Source: Gammaproteobacteria bacterium
GTDB taxonomy: Bacteria > Pseudomonadota > Gammaproteobacteria > Pseudomonadales > Halomonadaceae
NCBI GenBank assembly: GCA_023485185.1
Contig: JAMCZP010000155.1
Location: 8,022 to 17,715 of the forward strand
Length of the DNA stretch: 9,694 nt
Reading direction: 5' to 3'
In this document: positions 1 through 6,873 of the stretch, piece after piece
How positions within the stretch are numbered: the stretch's first letter is position 1
Layout: each line of letters opens with the position of its first letter
Program-made: the position numbers and the translations under genes
Notes under the pieces: generated by a model
What the model saw: only the letters and a program-made list of their open reading frames with translations
Database searches by the model: none
What the model was told of the DNA's origin: nothing

Positions 1-999
1 AGTGTTTGGGTAGTGATAGCTGACATCGACCAGCTCAAGGTGCCGCCAATCGGCCAGCGTATCGTCAACCGCGAAGCTTGGCTGGTACTCGGCCAATTCC
101 AGGCTGCTCAACTTATCGAAAGCGACCTGAGCACTAATCAGTGTTGGCCATGCGCCCACCGCTTGTATCAGCGGCGTACGCAGAAACAGCAGCGTCAACG
201 CAAACGTGGAGGCCACCGTAGTGTTCGCCCAGCCAAGCCCGTTGGAAAGAAAAAACACCACGCCGATGGCACCTAACATCATAATGTTTGACCAGTTATT
301 GGCGCTTAAATGGTAGGTGTCGGCACGGATGATATGGTGACGATAGTCCCGCGCATTGGCAGTGTAGCGTTCATCAAAAAAACGCCGTGCACGGTCGCGG
401 TTCAATGCCAGCTCTTTGCGCCCTTCAATGGCCGCCTGGAAATCTTTATACAGACTGTCTTCGCTTTCACGCACGAGGTGAAAATGGCGATATACCTTAG
501 AGACCAACCACCAGCCCACGCCCATGGTAAACGCGATCCACAGCACGGTGATCACCACCATTTGCGGAGAGAGCCACGCCAAGTACGCGACCGAGGCAAG
601 CGTTAGTACTACCCCTTGAATCAATTCCGGCAGGCGCACAAAACCGATAGTGATATTACGCACATCACTGGACAGACTGGCGAGCAATGTCGCATTGCCC
701 AATTGCTCTAAACGCTCAATATCAGTATCAAGAATCCGCTTCACCAGCCGTGAACGAAGATCAAACACAAAGTGATGCCCAAGGACGGTCAGTGCCAGCT
801 GGGTGGCTAAGGTAACCGCGAGAAGTACCGCTAACAGGCCTAGAAATTGCGGCAGCGCAGTCAGGCTACCTACTTCTATCAGGCGCTGATTGATAAACGC
901 AATCACGCCTACCCCCAACCCAGCACTCAATAGACTCAGGCCAATCGCACCTAAAAAAGGCCAGCGATAGTGACGAAATACTAAGCGCAGCAGCTCCAT
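1..999 (-). CDS. yojI: YojI-type ABC exporter, membrane domain half (3' end outside window)
   Basis: This is the N-terminal 333 residues of a fused permease/ATPase ABC exporter of the SyrD/YojI (cyclic peptide exporter) family, acting in the inner membrane. The frame is open to the left edge, so the nucleotide-binding domain is not visible. From memory it aligns almost without gaps to E. coli YojI. Shared stretches include an N-terminal [27 protein letters not shown] (28-43), LGHHFV (73-78), [17 protein letters not shown] (110-126), [10 protein letters not shown] (192-201), [15 protein letters not shown] (219-233) and LLFLRTPL (270-277). Hydrophobic spans lie near 14-37, 50-74, 128-167 and 237-285, consistent with six helices. 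The ATG at 999 is preceded by GGTGGAAG at a suitable distance. E. coli YojI exports microcin J25; no peptide biosynthesis genes are visible here, so the natural substrate is unknown. Confidence 0.93.
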   Translation of the reverse strand, partial: MELLRLVFRHYRWPFLGAIGLSLLSAGLGVGVIAFINQRLIEVGSLTALPQFLGLLAVLLAVTLATQLALTVLGHHFVFDLRSRLVKRILDTDIERLEQLGNATLLASLSSDVRNITIGFVRLPELIQGVVLTLASVAYLAWLSPQMVVITVLWIAFTMGVGWWLVSKVYRHFHLVRESEDSLYKDFQAAIEGRKELALNRDRARRFFDERYTANARDYRHHIIRADTYHLSANNWSNIMMLGAIGVVFFLSNGLGWANTTVASTFALTLLFLRTPLIQAVGAWPTLISAQVAFDKLSSLELAEYQPSFAVDDTLADWRHLELVDVSYHYPNT

Positions 1000-1063
1000 T
1001 ATTGACTTCCACCATGGCGATATAAGCGGCAAATTGTGACGGACTGAAGCGCCAAGTCAATAA
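999..1063 (-). promoter_or_regulatory. 10-bp inverted repeat in the yojI leader, covering the translation start
   Basis: TTATTGACTT (999-1008) and AAGTCAATAA (1054-1063) are perfect reverse complements separated by 45 bases. In a yojI transcript the arm next to the gene covers the end of the Shine-Dalgarno region, the whole spacer and the first base of the ATG. Folding would therefore mask the start. An ATG at 1078, preceded by AAAGG, opens a 70-codon overlapping frame that reads through both arms and ends at 866. Translating it would melt the hairpin. The repeat is directly visible; a regulatory role is inference. Confidence 0.4.
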
Positions 1064-1139
1064 AGAAGTGATTTTCATTTACCTTTAATAATCTTGATTT
1101 AAACACCATCATTTGAAGAGCAGGTCATTTATATAAAGA

Positions 1140-1167
1140 TTGAAGTGGCTACTAACACGTCTACACT
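1140..1167 (+). promoter_or_regulatory. possible sigma-70 promoter of the phosphodiesterase gene
   Basis: TTGAAG (1140-1145) and TACACT (1162-1167) are separated by 16 bases and lie about 37 bases before the ATG at 1204. The match is only moderate. The surrounding 204-bp divergent spacer is AT-rich, with a TATATAAA stretch just upstream that could serve as an alternative -10 on either strand. Confidence 0.3.
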
Positions 1168-1203
1168 CAAATTATGCATCTGTCGGCACAGAGAACTTTA
1201 TAA

Positions 1204-2568
1204 ATGACGTCATCAGCCTCCTTATTTACCCTGCTAATAGCAGGTGGCCTACTGGCTGCCCATGCCGCCTACGCACAAGAAGCGTCTAATGCTCAAGCAA
1301 CGACTAGCTCACAATCCTGGGATGACGCTCTGGTGAGTGCCGCACAACAGGTAACTTTAGGGCCGCGCCCACTGTTCTTGGTCAATGACATGAGCGCGGC
1401 GAACGATCACGAACGCGCTTTAAAAGCCTCTTTATTGGCCTGTGCAGCCGAGCAGGCTCAGTGGCAGCGCTCTCCCATTGCCATTGGTCACCGTGGTGCA
1501 CCGTTACAGTTCCCAGAGCATACCCTTGAGTCTTACATTGCGGCCGCTCAAGGCGGCGCTGGAATTATGGAGTGCGATGTTGCCTTCACCGCCGACGAAG
1601 AGCTTGTCTGTCGCCACTCCCAGTGTGACTTACATTTCACCACCAATATTGTCGAAACTGAGCTTGCTGAGCGATGCAGTGTGCCACCCGCCTTTGATGA
1701 CACCAGCGGCGAACTCACCAATGCAGCCGATATTAGCTGCTGCACAAGTGACATTACGCTGGCTGAGTTTCGCAGCCTGCAAGGCGCCATGGAGGGCGTG
1801 AATACTGACGCCACCCACTTGCAAGAGTATCTGGCAGGCACCCCTGCGTGGCGAACCGAGCTTTACGCCTCACGCGGCACACTGATGAGCCATGCCGATA
1901 GCATTGCACTGTTTAAACAGTTAGGTTTGCAGATGACCCCTGAACTAAAAGTGCCTGAGGTCGATATGCCGTTTACAGGCCATACCGAGCAGGGATTCAC
2001 GCAGCAGGCATATGCTCAAAAGATGCTGGATGAGTATAAAGCGGCAGGCGTTCGCCCAGGCGATGTTTACCCACAGTCGTTCAATTTGGAGGATGTGCTT
2101 TACTGGATAGAAAACGAGCCGGAATTTGGCCAGCAAGCCGTGTACCTGGATGGCCGCTATAGCGATGAATCCTTTGATCACACGAACCCCGATACGTGGC
2201 AGCCAAGTATGCAGTCACTGGCAGACAGCGGCGTTCAGATTATTGCGCCTCCCACTTGGATGCTGCTAGAAGCTAACCCGAATTTCGGTAATGATGATCA
2301 AGAGAAACGCCTACAGCCATCACTTTATGCGCAGCGCGCCCGTGAAGCAGGGCTTAGCATGATCGCTTGGACACTTGAGCGTTCAGGGCCATTAGCGGAT
2401 GGTGGTCAGTGGTATCACAGTACAACGGAGGATGTTATTCAGCGTGACGGTGACAAATTAATCACCCTGGACGCCCTGGTAAATGATGTGGGCGTTATCG
2501 GGGTGTTCAGTGATTGGCCCGCGACCATCGCCTTCTACGACAACTGCGCGCAGCGCGGCGCTCCATAA
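1204..2568 (+). CDS. exported glycerophosphodiester phosphodiesterase family protein
   Basis: A 454-residue protein predicted to hydrolyse glycerophosphodiesters to glycerol-3-phosphate and an alcohol in the periplasm. Residues 1-24 form a signal peptide with a hydrophobic core and AYA-Q as the likely cleavage site. The GDPD TIM-barrel fingerprint is present: GHRGA (95-99, H96/R97), PEHT (104-107, E105), ECDV (123-126, E123/D125), H138, PELK (246-249), QSFN (291-294), AWT (388-390) and a C-terminal SDWP (436-439). The protein is longer than typical cytoplasmic UgpQ enzymes. Extra length lies in the N-terminal 90 residues and in an insert around 145-235. It has eight cysteines (80, 124, 136, 141, 158, 179, 180, 448), compatible with disulfides outside the cytoplasm. 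It is divergent from the ABC exporter gene and its stop lies 9 bp from the stop of the convergent next gene. The family call is firm; the exact substrate is not visible. Confidence 0.9.
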   Translation: MTSSASLFTLLIAGGLLAAHAAYAQEASNAQATTSSQSWDDALVSAAQQVTLGPRPLFLVNDMSAANDHERALKASLLACAAEQAQWQRSPIAIGHRGAPLQFPEHTLESYIAAAQGGAGIMECDVAFTADEELVCRHSQCDLHFTTNIVETELAERCSVPPAFDDTSGELTNAADISCCTSDITLAEFRSLQGAMEGVNTDATHLQEYLAGTPAWRTELYASRGTLMSHADSIALFKQLGLQMTPELKVPEVDMPFTGHTEQGFTQQAYAQKMLDEYKAAGVRPGDVYPQSFNLEDVLYWIENEPEFGQQAVYLDGRYSDESFDHTNPDTWQPSMQSLADSGVQIIAPPTWMLLEANPNFGNDDQEKRLQPSLYAQRAREAGLSMIAWTLERSGPLADGGQWYHSTTEDVIQRDGDKLITLDALVNDVGVIGVFSDWPATIAFYDNCAQRGAP

Positions 2569-2577
2569 CACTTTTCA

Positions 2578-3300
2578 CTAAGAGAATGACAACAGCGCAG
2601 CACAGGTGGCCGCACCCGCAGCGAATGGCCAGAATCGACTATGGCGGTCTTCAGGCAACTCTTCTTTTAATACGTTTAAGACCAGCCCACCTGCAACAAA
2701 GGCATACAGTAAACCGATAACCGCTTCCGTCACTTCAAAAGTATTACCCACCAACCAGCCTATCACTACCGCAGCGGCTAACACCCAGCGGCCTTGTGCC
2801 AAGTAGCTGTGTCGGTGGTGCTGTGCCAAGCCGTGGTCATTAACCAAGAAATGAAAGCCCATTGCCAGGAAGAAAAACGCGACCTCTGGGAGCTGATTGT
2901 CTCGGTAAACCAACAGATAGCCAATCAGCGCGTTATACAGTGAGAATGAGGCGATATGGATCCAAAAAACGCCCTTTAAGCGCTGCGGTGAGGCTACCGT
3001 TCGTGGGCGATCGCGACGGGTATGCTGTTTGGCAACTTGCTCCAAGCCATAAAATACGCCTAGCCCAAGCAGCGCCGCAATATAGGCATTGTGTTCCAGA
3101 TAAACCAGCGGCCCATGCTCTTCTATGGTTTGGTGAGCATCGCTCAGCGCTGGGAAAATATGGATAAACACATAGCCAACAGAGACGCCACCTGCAAAAG
3201 AGAGCCAGGCACTGCGGGGTAAAGCATTCAAGCGCTGTAGTTTACCTGCATAGAGATGAATGGCCGCCAATCCAATAACAAAGGCGATTTGCAGCCCCAT
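2578..3300 (-). CDS. polytopic membrane protein, divergent ZIP-transporter-like fold
   Basis: A 240-residue inner-membrane protein with about eight hydrophobic spans (near 2-17, 32-50, 70-88, 110-131, 138-155, 171-187, 191-211 and 223-239), the helix number of ZIP metal transporters. Several stretches resemble ZIP helices. SFAGGVSVGYVFIHIFP (34-50) resembles ZIP TM2. FVAGGLVLNVLKEELPED (201-218) resembles the ZIP TM7 'AG.FLY.a..e.LPE' stretch. SLYNALIGYLL (120-130) sits where ZIP has HN..DGLAIG, and FHFLVNDHG (149-157) where ZIP has HE.PHE. The signature metal ligands are therefore only partly kept. A histidine-rich loop, HHRH (161-164), follows TM5. The ATG at 3300 is preceded by AGGGAG. The gene lies 76 bp downstream of the cytochrome b561 gene on the same strand, so co-transcription is possible. 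The ZIP relationship is inferred by eye, and metal transport is unproven. Confidence 0.6.
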   Translation of the reverse strand: MGLQIAFVIGLAAIHLYAGKLQRLNALPRSAWLSFAGGVSVGYVFIHIFPALSDAHQTIEEHGPLVYLEHNAYIAALLGLGVFYGLEQVAKQHTRRDRPRTVASPQRLKGVFWIHIASFSLYNALIGYLLVYRDNQLPEVAFFFLAMGFHFLVNDHGLAQHHRHSYLAQGRWVLAAAVVIGWLVGNTFEVTEAVIGLLYAFVAGGLVLNVLKEELPEDRHSRFWPFAAGAATCAALLSFS

Positions 3301-3376
3301 AACGTTGTCGCTCCCTGTTGCCTACCATCCTTCGCTGCTCCATCAAGGTAGTTAATCAAACCACTCAATCAGGCCC

Positions 3377-3934
3377 TCAATCAAACAAGCTCATACGCTT
3401 CATCACGTTATCGCGCTTAATTTTCCAGTGGAAAAGCGCGCCCGCCACATGCAGTACCACCAACCCTAAGATGACCCAGCCAAGCCGTTCATGCCACATG
3501 AATAGCTGCTCGGAAAGCTCAGGGTGTTCGCCAATCAAGCCTGGTAGATGCCAATGGAAGAATTCGACAGGGAAGCCACCGCTGGCCGTCGCGGCCCACC
3601 CTATCAAAGGCATAGCCACCAGCGCCAGATAGAGCAGATGGTGAACGCTAGTGCTAACAATTCGCTCAAATGCATTTAATGGCGGCTCATGGTCAGGTAC
3701 AACAAAGGCCAAACGGGTAATAATGCGCAGCGTCATTAACAGTAATATCACCACGCCGAGCGTTTTATGGCTGGTGTAGAGCAGGTTCGTCAGCGTATTG
3801 CCTAACAGCTCCAGGGTACGCTCAAAGCCCAGAAAGCCAAGCGTTAAACCGCTGGCTAAAGAGAGCAACACCGCACCTGCGACTAACCAGTGAAGTATGC
3901 GATGCGGGTAAATATAATGATCTAATTCGTGCAT
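3377..3934 (-). CDS. cytochrome b561 family di-heme membrane protein
   Basis: A 185-residue four-helix inner-membrane cytochrome of the bacterial b561 (CybB/YodB) family, which moves electrons between quinol and heme partners. Helices lie near 13-34, 56-76, 97-116 and 150-168. The four expected axial histidines are recognisable: H15 in RILHW, H56 in SHKTLG, H148 in MWHERLGW, and H162 in LHVAGALFHW. The final basic stretch, WKIKRDNVMKRM, is typical of the family, which often ends in a KDN..LRM stretch. Length matches the family (about 175-190 residues). AGGGAG lies six bases before the ATG at 3934, supporting the start. It is upstream of the ZIP-like gene and downstream of the LysR gene on the same strand, with a 138-bp gap from the latter. 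Its redox partner is not visible here. Confidence 0.9.
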   Translation of the reverse strand: MHELDHYIYPHRILHWLVAGAVLLSLASGLTLGFLGFERTLELLGNTLTNLLYTSHKTLGVVILLLMTLRIITRLAFVVPDHEPPLNAFERIVSTSVHHLLYLALVAMPLIGWAATASGGFPVEFFHWHLPGLIGEHPELSEQLFMWHERLGWVILGLVVLHVAGALFHWKIKRDNVMKRMSLFD

Positions 3935-4039
3935 TTATTGCTCCCTAAGCTTATTGATTTGTTCTTCATTCTAGTCAGTAACTTCCCCTTTCGCTGATTA
4001 AAACATCGTGCGAGAACGGCTGAATAGCCACTATCGGCA

Positions 4040-4064
4040 TTATTGTCCTCTTAAGGATCAATAA
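4040..4064 (-). other. AT-rich hairpin between the LysR gene and cytochrome b561
   Basis: TTATTG (4040-4045) pairs with CAATAA (4059-4064), and TCCT (4046-4049) pairs with AGGA (4054-4057). The loop is CTTA and there is one bulged T. The hairpin lies about 9 bases beyond the LysR stop codon and lacks a following T run, so it is at best a weak terminator. One arm shares the 9-mer GATCAATAA with the spacer upstream of the LysR gene (4969-4977). It could instead be a protein site for the cytochrome gene, but a 9-mer match by chance is unremarkable. Confidence 0.3.
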
Positions 4065-4072
4065 CCTCTACC

Positions 4073-4945
4073 TTATAGCGCTTCTGATGAGGCTGCTAGC
4101 TGCTCACGTATTAATTCTCCCAATCGCCGTGCAGGCTCAGAAGGACGGTGAGGTGCACGGTGCAGCGCTAGTTCAATCATAGGCAGCGCAGGTAAGCCAC
4201 TGCTTTCATCTAAAGGCCTTAGCGCAGGCGTCAGCATACTGCGTGTGACTACCAGCACCGCTAATCCTGCGGTCACAATAGGCGCCAACCCGGCCATGGA
4301 TTGGCTAGTATAGGCCACACGCCAACTGCGCCCGGCAGCTTGCAGCGCTTGCTCTGCCACTTCACGAAACACATCCGCGCCTGGTGAGTAGAGCGCCAGT
4401 GGTAGCGGGTCGCTCAGTAGCGGCTGATGATTAACTCCCACCGCCCAAATCAACTGCTCACGGCGAATTACATCGCCCCCGGGCGAGTTACGCTGGCGGG
4501 TGACCAACGCAATATCTAACTCCTTGGCTTTTACTTGTTCAACTAAATGCACGCTGGTACCACAAATCACCTTCAAGCCAACGGCGGGATAAAGCTGATG
4601 AAAATAAGCAAACACTGAGGGCAAAAGGGAGGCGTAATCTTCGGGAATACCTAGCGTGAGATCCCCCGTTACTTGACGCGCCTGCATGTCGCTCCATGCG
4701 TCATCATTTAACGCTAACAGCCGGCGCGCATGGCTTAGTAAGCGCTCTCCTTCTGAGGTAAAGCGGATTCGCCTCCCCTCCCGCTCGTGTAAGCTAAGCG
4801 CTAACTGAGCTTCTAACCGTTGTAACTGCATGCTCACGGTGGATTGGGTGTAAGCCAAGCGTTTTGCGGCGGCGGTCACACTGCCTGTATCTGCAATCGC
4901 AACCAGCGTACGCAGCAGTGTTAGGTCTAACGTAGGAGCGCGCAT
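4073..4945 (-). CDS. LysR-family transcriptional regulator
   Basis: A 290-residue LysR-type regulator of normal length. Residues about 7-66 form the winged helix-turn-helix: LDLTLLRTLVAIADTGSVT, AAKRLAYTQSTVSMQLQRLE (recognition helix near 32-45) and then the wing GRRIRFTSEGERLL. Residues about 93-290 are the effector-binding domain, opening with GDLTLGIPEDYASLLP. The opening resembles the LrhA-like subgroup. The ATG at 4945 has AAGG about ten bases upstream. It is transcribed divergently from the drug/metabolite transporter gene with a 101-bp spacer, the usual arrangement in which a LysR protein controls the neighbouring exporter and itself. The effector is unknown. If the transporter is inactive as sequenced, the regulator may have lost its local target. 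Confidence 0.92.
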   Translation of the reverse strand: MRAPTLDLTLLRTLVAIADTGSVTAAAKRLAYTQSTVSMQLQRLEAQLALSLHEREGRRIRFTSEGERLLSHARRLLALNDDAWSDMQARQVTGDLTLGIPEDYASLLPSVFAYFHQLYPAVGLKVICGTSVHLVEQVKAKELDIALVTRQRNSPGGDVIRREQLIWAVGVNHQPLLSDPLPLALYSPGADVFREVAEQALQAAGRSWRVAYTSQSMAGLAPIVTAGLAVLVVTRSMLTPALRPLDESSGLPALPMIELALHRAPHRPSEPARRLGELIREQLAASSEAL

Positions 4946-4989
4946 ATATCACCAACCTTGATATAACTGATCAATAAAGATCGATATTG
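4945..4989. promoter_or_regulatory. probable LysR operator region in the divergent spacer
   Basis: TATATCA (4945-4951) and TGATATA (4959-4965) form a perfect 7-bp dyad with a 7-bp spacer. It contains the classical LysR T-N11-A pattern (T4949, A4961). A second dyad, CAATA (4972-4976) with TATTG (4985-4989), lies 6 bp further on towards the transporter. The first dyad abuts the LysR start codon and would overlap its ribosome-binding region, which fits negative autoregulation. The second is closer to the transporter promoter. The sites are seen in the sequence; binding is inferred from the family's habits. Confidence 0.5.
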
Positions 4990-5100
4990 TGATGCTTTGT
5001 TAGTGAGTATGCTGCCCCGCATATGCACTAATCAAGGAGATCACCTATGCATCCCGTTCACTCCCCCGCCTTATTGCCACGTTGGTACAGTGTTGGCGCG

Positions 5101-5153
5101 GCGTTAGTGGCCGTGATGTTATGGAGCGTTAGTGGCCGTGATGTTATGGAGCG
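5101..5153 (+). repeat. perfect 25-bp tandem duplication inside the DMT gene
   Basis: The unit starts GCGTTAGTGG and ends TTATGGA. It occupies 5101-5125 and again 5126-5150 without any mismatch, followed by GCG, which begins a third copy (5151-5153). That 3-base homology is what strand slippage would leave. Twenty-five is not a multiple of three, so the second copy shifts the reading frame of the transporter within TM1. The unit encodes ALVAVMLW in the original frame. Confidence 0.97.
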
Positions 5154-5947
5154 CGGCTCCGCTATTAGCCGAATTTGCCCGCACCACACCGCCACTACAA
5201 CTAACGGCCGTCACCCTGTTAGCGGGTGCACTGGCGACATTACCGCTCAGCCGTCGTGCCAATGTAGCGGCCTGCGGGGCAGCATGGCAGTTCAGCATTT
5301 GGGTGGGCATACCGCTGCTCATTTTTGGCGCTGTTAGCACCTACTTTATTGGAATGCGTTTAGCACCAGCCGCTGAAGCAGCCCTGATCACTTACACTTG
5401 GCCAGTCTTGTTTGTACTACTTAGCCAATGGAGCCGTTTCGGACGCTTGCGGTTAAGCGGTGTATTAGGCGCGCTGATTGCATTTTCAGGCGCGGCGCTA
5501 CTGCTCGTGCCCCAAGCAATCAGTGGAGGTCTGGGGGGAGCTACCATAGGTTATGGGTTAGCGCTCATGGCGGCCTGCTGCTGGGCACTCTACTCATGGT
5601 TAGGTCAGGCGGCACCCGTGGCATTAACTCGGCTACTGCCCAGGTTGCTGCTCATCGCATGCGCCATTGCAGTAGCAGCCAGCCTGCTACTTGAAGGCCC
5701 TCTCCCATTACCCAGCGGTGAAGCCCTGCTAGCAGGGATTGCGCTGGGCTTAGGCCCTTACGGAGTGGCCATGGTGGCGTGGGATAAAGCACTGCGCTGG
5801 GGGCATGCAAGCCTAGTAGGCAGCTTAGCGTATGGCGTTCCTATCCTGGCCGCGCTACTACTCGTACTGGCGGGCATGAGCGTGCTGGACTGGCGCCTGC
5901 CCATGGCCGCAGTGCTGGTCGTGGTGGGTTGCCTTAAAGCAGGTTAA
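5132..5947 (+). CDS. alternative reading: N-terminally shortened DMT transporter from a duplication-borne start
   Basis: This is the open part of the broken transporter gene, 271 residues from a GTG at 5132 (ATG at 5141 is a second option). It reads VAVMLWSAAPLLAEFA and then the rest of both EamA halves. The first duplicate copy happens to supply GGAG (5123-5126), five bases before the GTG, so a restart is conceivable. The product would lack the cytoplasmic tail and the first residues of TM1, about 20 amino acids. Automatic gene callers would probably report this form. I think it is a remnant of the 5047 gene, and expression or function is unproven. Confidence 0.45.
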   Translation: MAVMLWSAAPLLAEFARTTPPLQLTAVTLLAGALATLPLSRRANVAACGAAWQFSIWVGIPLLIFGAVSTYFIGMRLAPAAEAALITYTWPVLFVLLSQWSRFGRLRLSGVLGALIAFSGAALLLVPQAISGGLGGATIGYGLALMAACCWALYSWLGQAAPVALTRLLPRLLLIACAIAVAASLLLEGPLPLPSGEALLAGIALGLGPYGVAMVAWDKALRWGHASLVGSLAYGVPILAALLLVLAGMSVLDWRLPMAAVLVVVGCLKAG

Positions 5948-5952
5948 AAGGG

Positions 5953-6726
5953 CTACAGGTTCAAATAACGCGGCTCGGCAATGCCTTCCAATTCGTCGTT
6001 ACGAATCAGCAGTTCGGGCTGACCAACGGCGTAGGGGGCAATGTCATACACGTTATATTTCACCACCCACCCTTCGGGCGTGGGTGCAACATTACGGCTT
6101 TCGCTAAGCGGCCAATGTGTGACGAACTGTTCGTCCTGCTCTAGCTCTTCAATCCAACGTTGGTGCGCTTGACTGAGCGCCGCCTGAAAAGCGCTTTCTT
6201 GACCCGGCTTGAGCATGTCCTCAAAGCTCACCACGTGATGGTCACGCTCATCAATCACCATAAACTGCGTCATCGGCAGGCCATGAGCTTGGCCTGCGTG
6301 ATACACATAACTGGTAAGTTCAATAATGAGCAGGTCGTTATACTGCGTATAAACCTGTGCTTTCATTTGCGCTTCGCTAGCCATAAACTCCGGCAATATA
6401 CGACGGTCCTCTTCAGCCATCGTAAAAAAGTCCTGTGCGTAGGCATCCCACGCTTGGGCAGGATCGCTGCTTCCCTCCGTTACGCCAGTGGCTAGTGCTA
6501 ATAGGCGAAGACGCAGCTGCTCAGTTAACGCTGGAGATTGCGGAAACTCAAGCGCTTCAATCTGGACTTCAGAACACTTTTCTGCCGCACAATTGGAGGC
6601 TATGTAGTGCTTTTCTGGCGATTGATAGATTAATGGACGCACCACATCTGCCTTTTTTTCTTGGCTTTGACAGCCAGCAAGCAGTAATACACCCGCCACC
6701 GATAGCCATCCACTAGGTTTCAGCAT
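5953..6726 (-). CDS. DUF3298/RsiV-like lipoprotein
   Basis: A 257-residue predicted lipoprotein. Residues 1-19 are a lipoprotein signal ending in the lipobox LAGC (16-19), with Cys19 to be lipidated. The mature part matches the DUF3298/DUF4163 (RsiV-like) layout: a 60-130 region with an amphipathic helix, then YVYHAGQAHG (140-149) where relatives have 'GGAHG', VVSFEDML (165-172), and near the C-terminus GWVVKYNVYDIAPYAVGQPELL (a typical family stretch, 219-240). The ATG at 6726 is preceded by GGGAG and a run of A. In Bacillus RsiV this fold binds lysozyme as an anti-sigma factor. Here there is no N-terminal sigma-binding part and no sigma gene nearby, so that role should not be transferred; an envelope protein of unknown function is the safe call. 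Two extra cysteines (46, 51) could form a disulfide. Confidence 0.78.
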   Translation of the reverse strand: MLKPSGWLSVAGVLLLAGCQSQEKKADVVRPLIYQSPEKHYIASNCAAEKCSEVQIEALEFPQSPALTEQLRLRLLALATGVTEGSSDPAQAWDAYAQDFFTMAEEDRRILPEFMASEAQMKAQVYTQYNDLLIIELTSYVYHAGQAHGLPMTQFMVIDERDHHVVSFEDMLKPGQESAFQAALSQAHQRWIEELEQDEQFVTHWPLSESRNVAPTPEGWVVKYNVYDIAPYAVGQPELLIRNDELEGIAEPRYLNL

Positions 6727-6800
6727 TTTTTTCTCCCTGTTTATACGGCACGCAATAATGCCTGCCTTTTCCTAACCGCTGGTTTTTTGCTCACAACAAT

Positions 6801-6846
6801 ATTAGACAAACTTAAACGCCCCTGCCGCTACCAGCGACAAGGGCGT
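6801..6846 (-). terminator. rho-independent terminator of the PPC-repeat gene
   Basis: Read on the minus strand, the hairpin 6846-6816 has an outer stem ACGCCC/GGGCGT, a mismatch, further pairs, and an inner stem CGCT/AGCG around a three-base loop. It is followed by GTTTAAGTTTGT, a moderately T-rich tail. It begins 27 bases beyond the PPC gene's stop codon and separates it from the lipoprotein gene downstream. Confidence 0.7.
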
Positions 6847-6873
6847 GAGACATTACTGCCAAAAAACTAAGAA

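Larger units (their letters stand above)
5047..5947 (+). pseudogene. EamA/DMT (YddG-like) exporter gene, frameshifted by a 25-bp tandem duplication
   Basis: Removing one copy of the duplicated 25 bp (see 5101-5153) gives one continuous 291-residue, ten-helix drug/metabolite transporter with two EamA halves. The original start is clear: ATG at 5047 with a full AAGGAG seven bases upstream, then an N-terminal MHPVHSPALLPRWYS leading into TM1 (GAALVAVMLWSAAPLLAEFA). As sequenced, the frame from 5047 shifts after LWS and ends at 5337. The rest of the transporter continues in another frame to the TAA at 5945-5947. Conserved-looking parts include EAALITYTWPVLFVLL, which resembles YddG's 'VNYLWP' segment, and GLGPYGVAMVAWDKAL in the second half. 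Relatives export amino acids or other small metabolites from the cytoplasm. The gene is divergent from its likely LysR regulator and ends 5 bp from the stop of the convergent lipoprotein gene. The break is certain in this sequence. Whether it is a real allele, a reversible state or an assembly error is open. Confidence 0.8.

Noticed and set aside
13..606. Two plus-strand open frames (13-276 and 310-606).
   Set aside because: They are antisense to the yojI coding sequence, which matches a known family along its full visible length. The plus-strand products look random and rich in Arg, His and Gln.
5953..6726. Calling the DUF3298 lipoprotein an RsiV anti-sigma factor.
   Set aside because: It has a lipobox directly at the N-terminus, no cytoplasmic sigma-binding segment and no sigma factor gene beside it.
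6747..6766. Hairpin GGCACGC...GCCTGCC followed by TTTT, considered as a plus-strand terminator.
   Set aside because: It has a central mismatch and a short T run, no plus-strand gene ends nearby, and it lies in the leader of the minus-strand lipoprotein gene.
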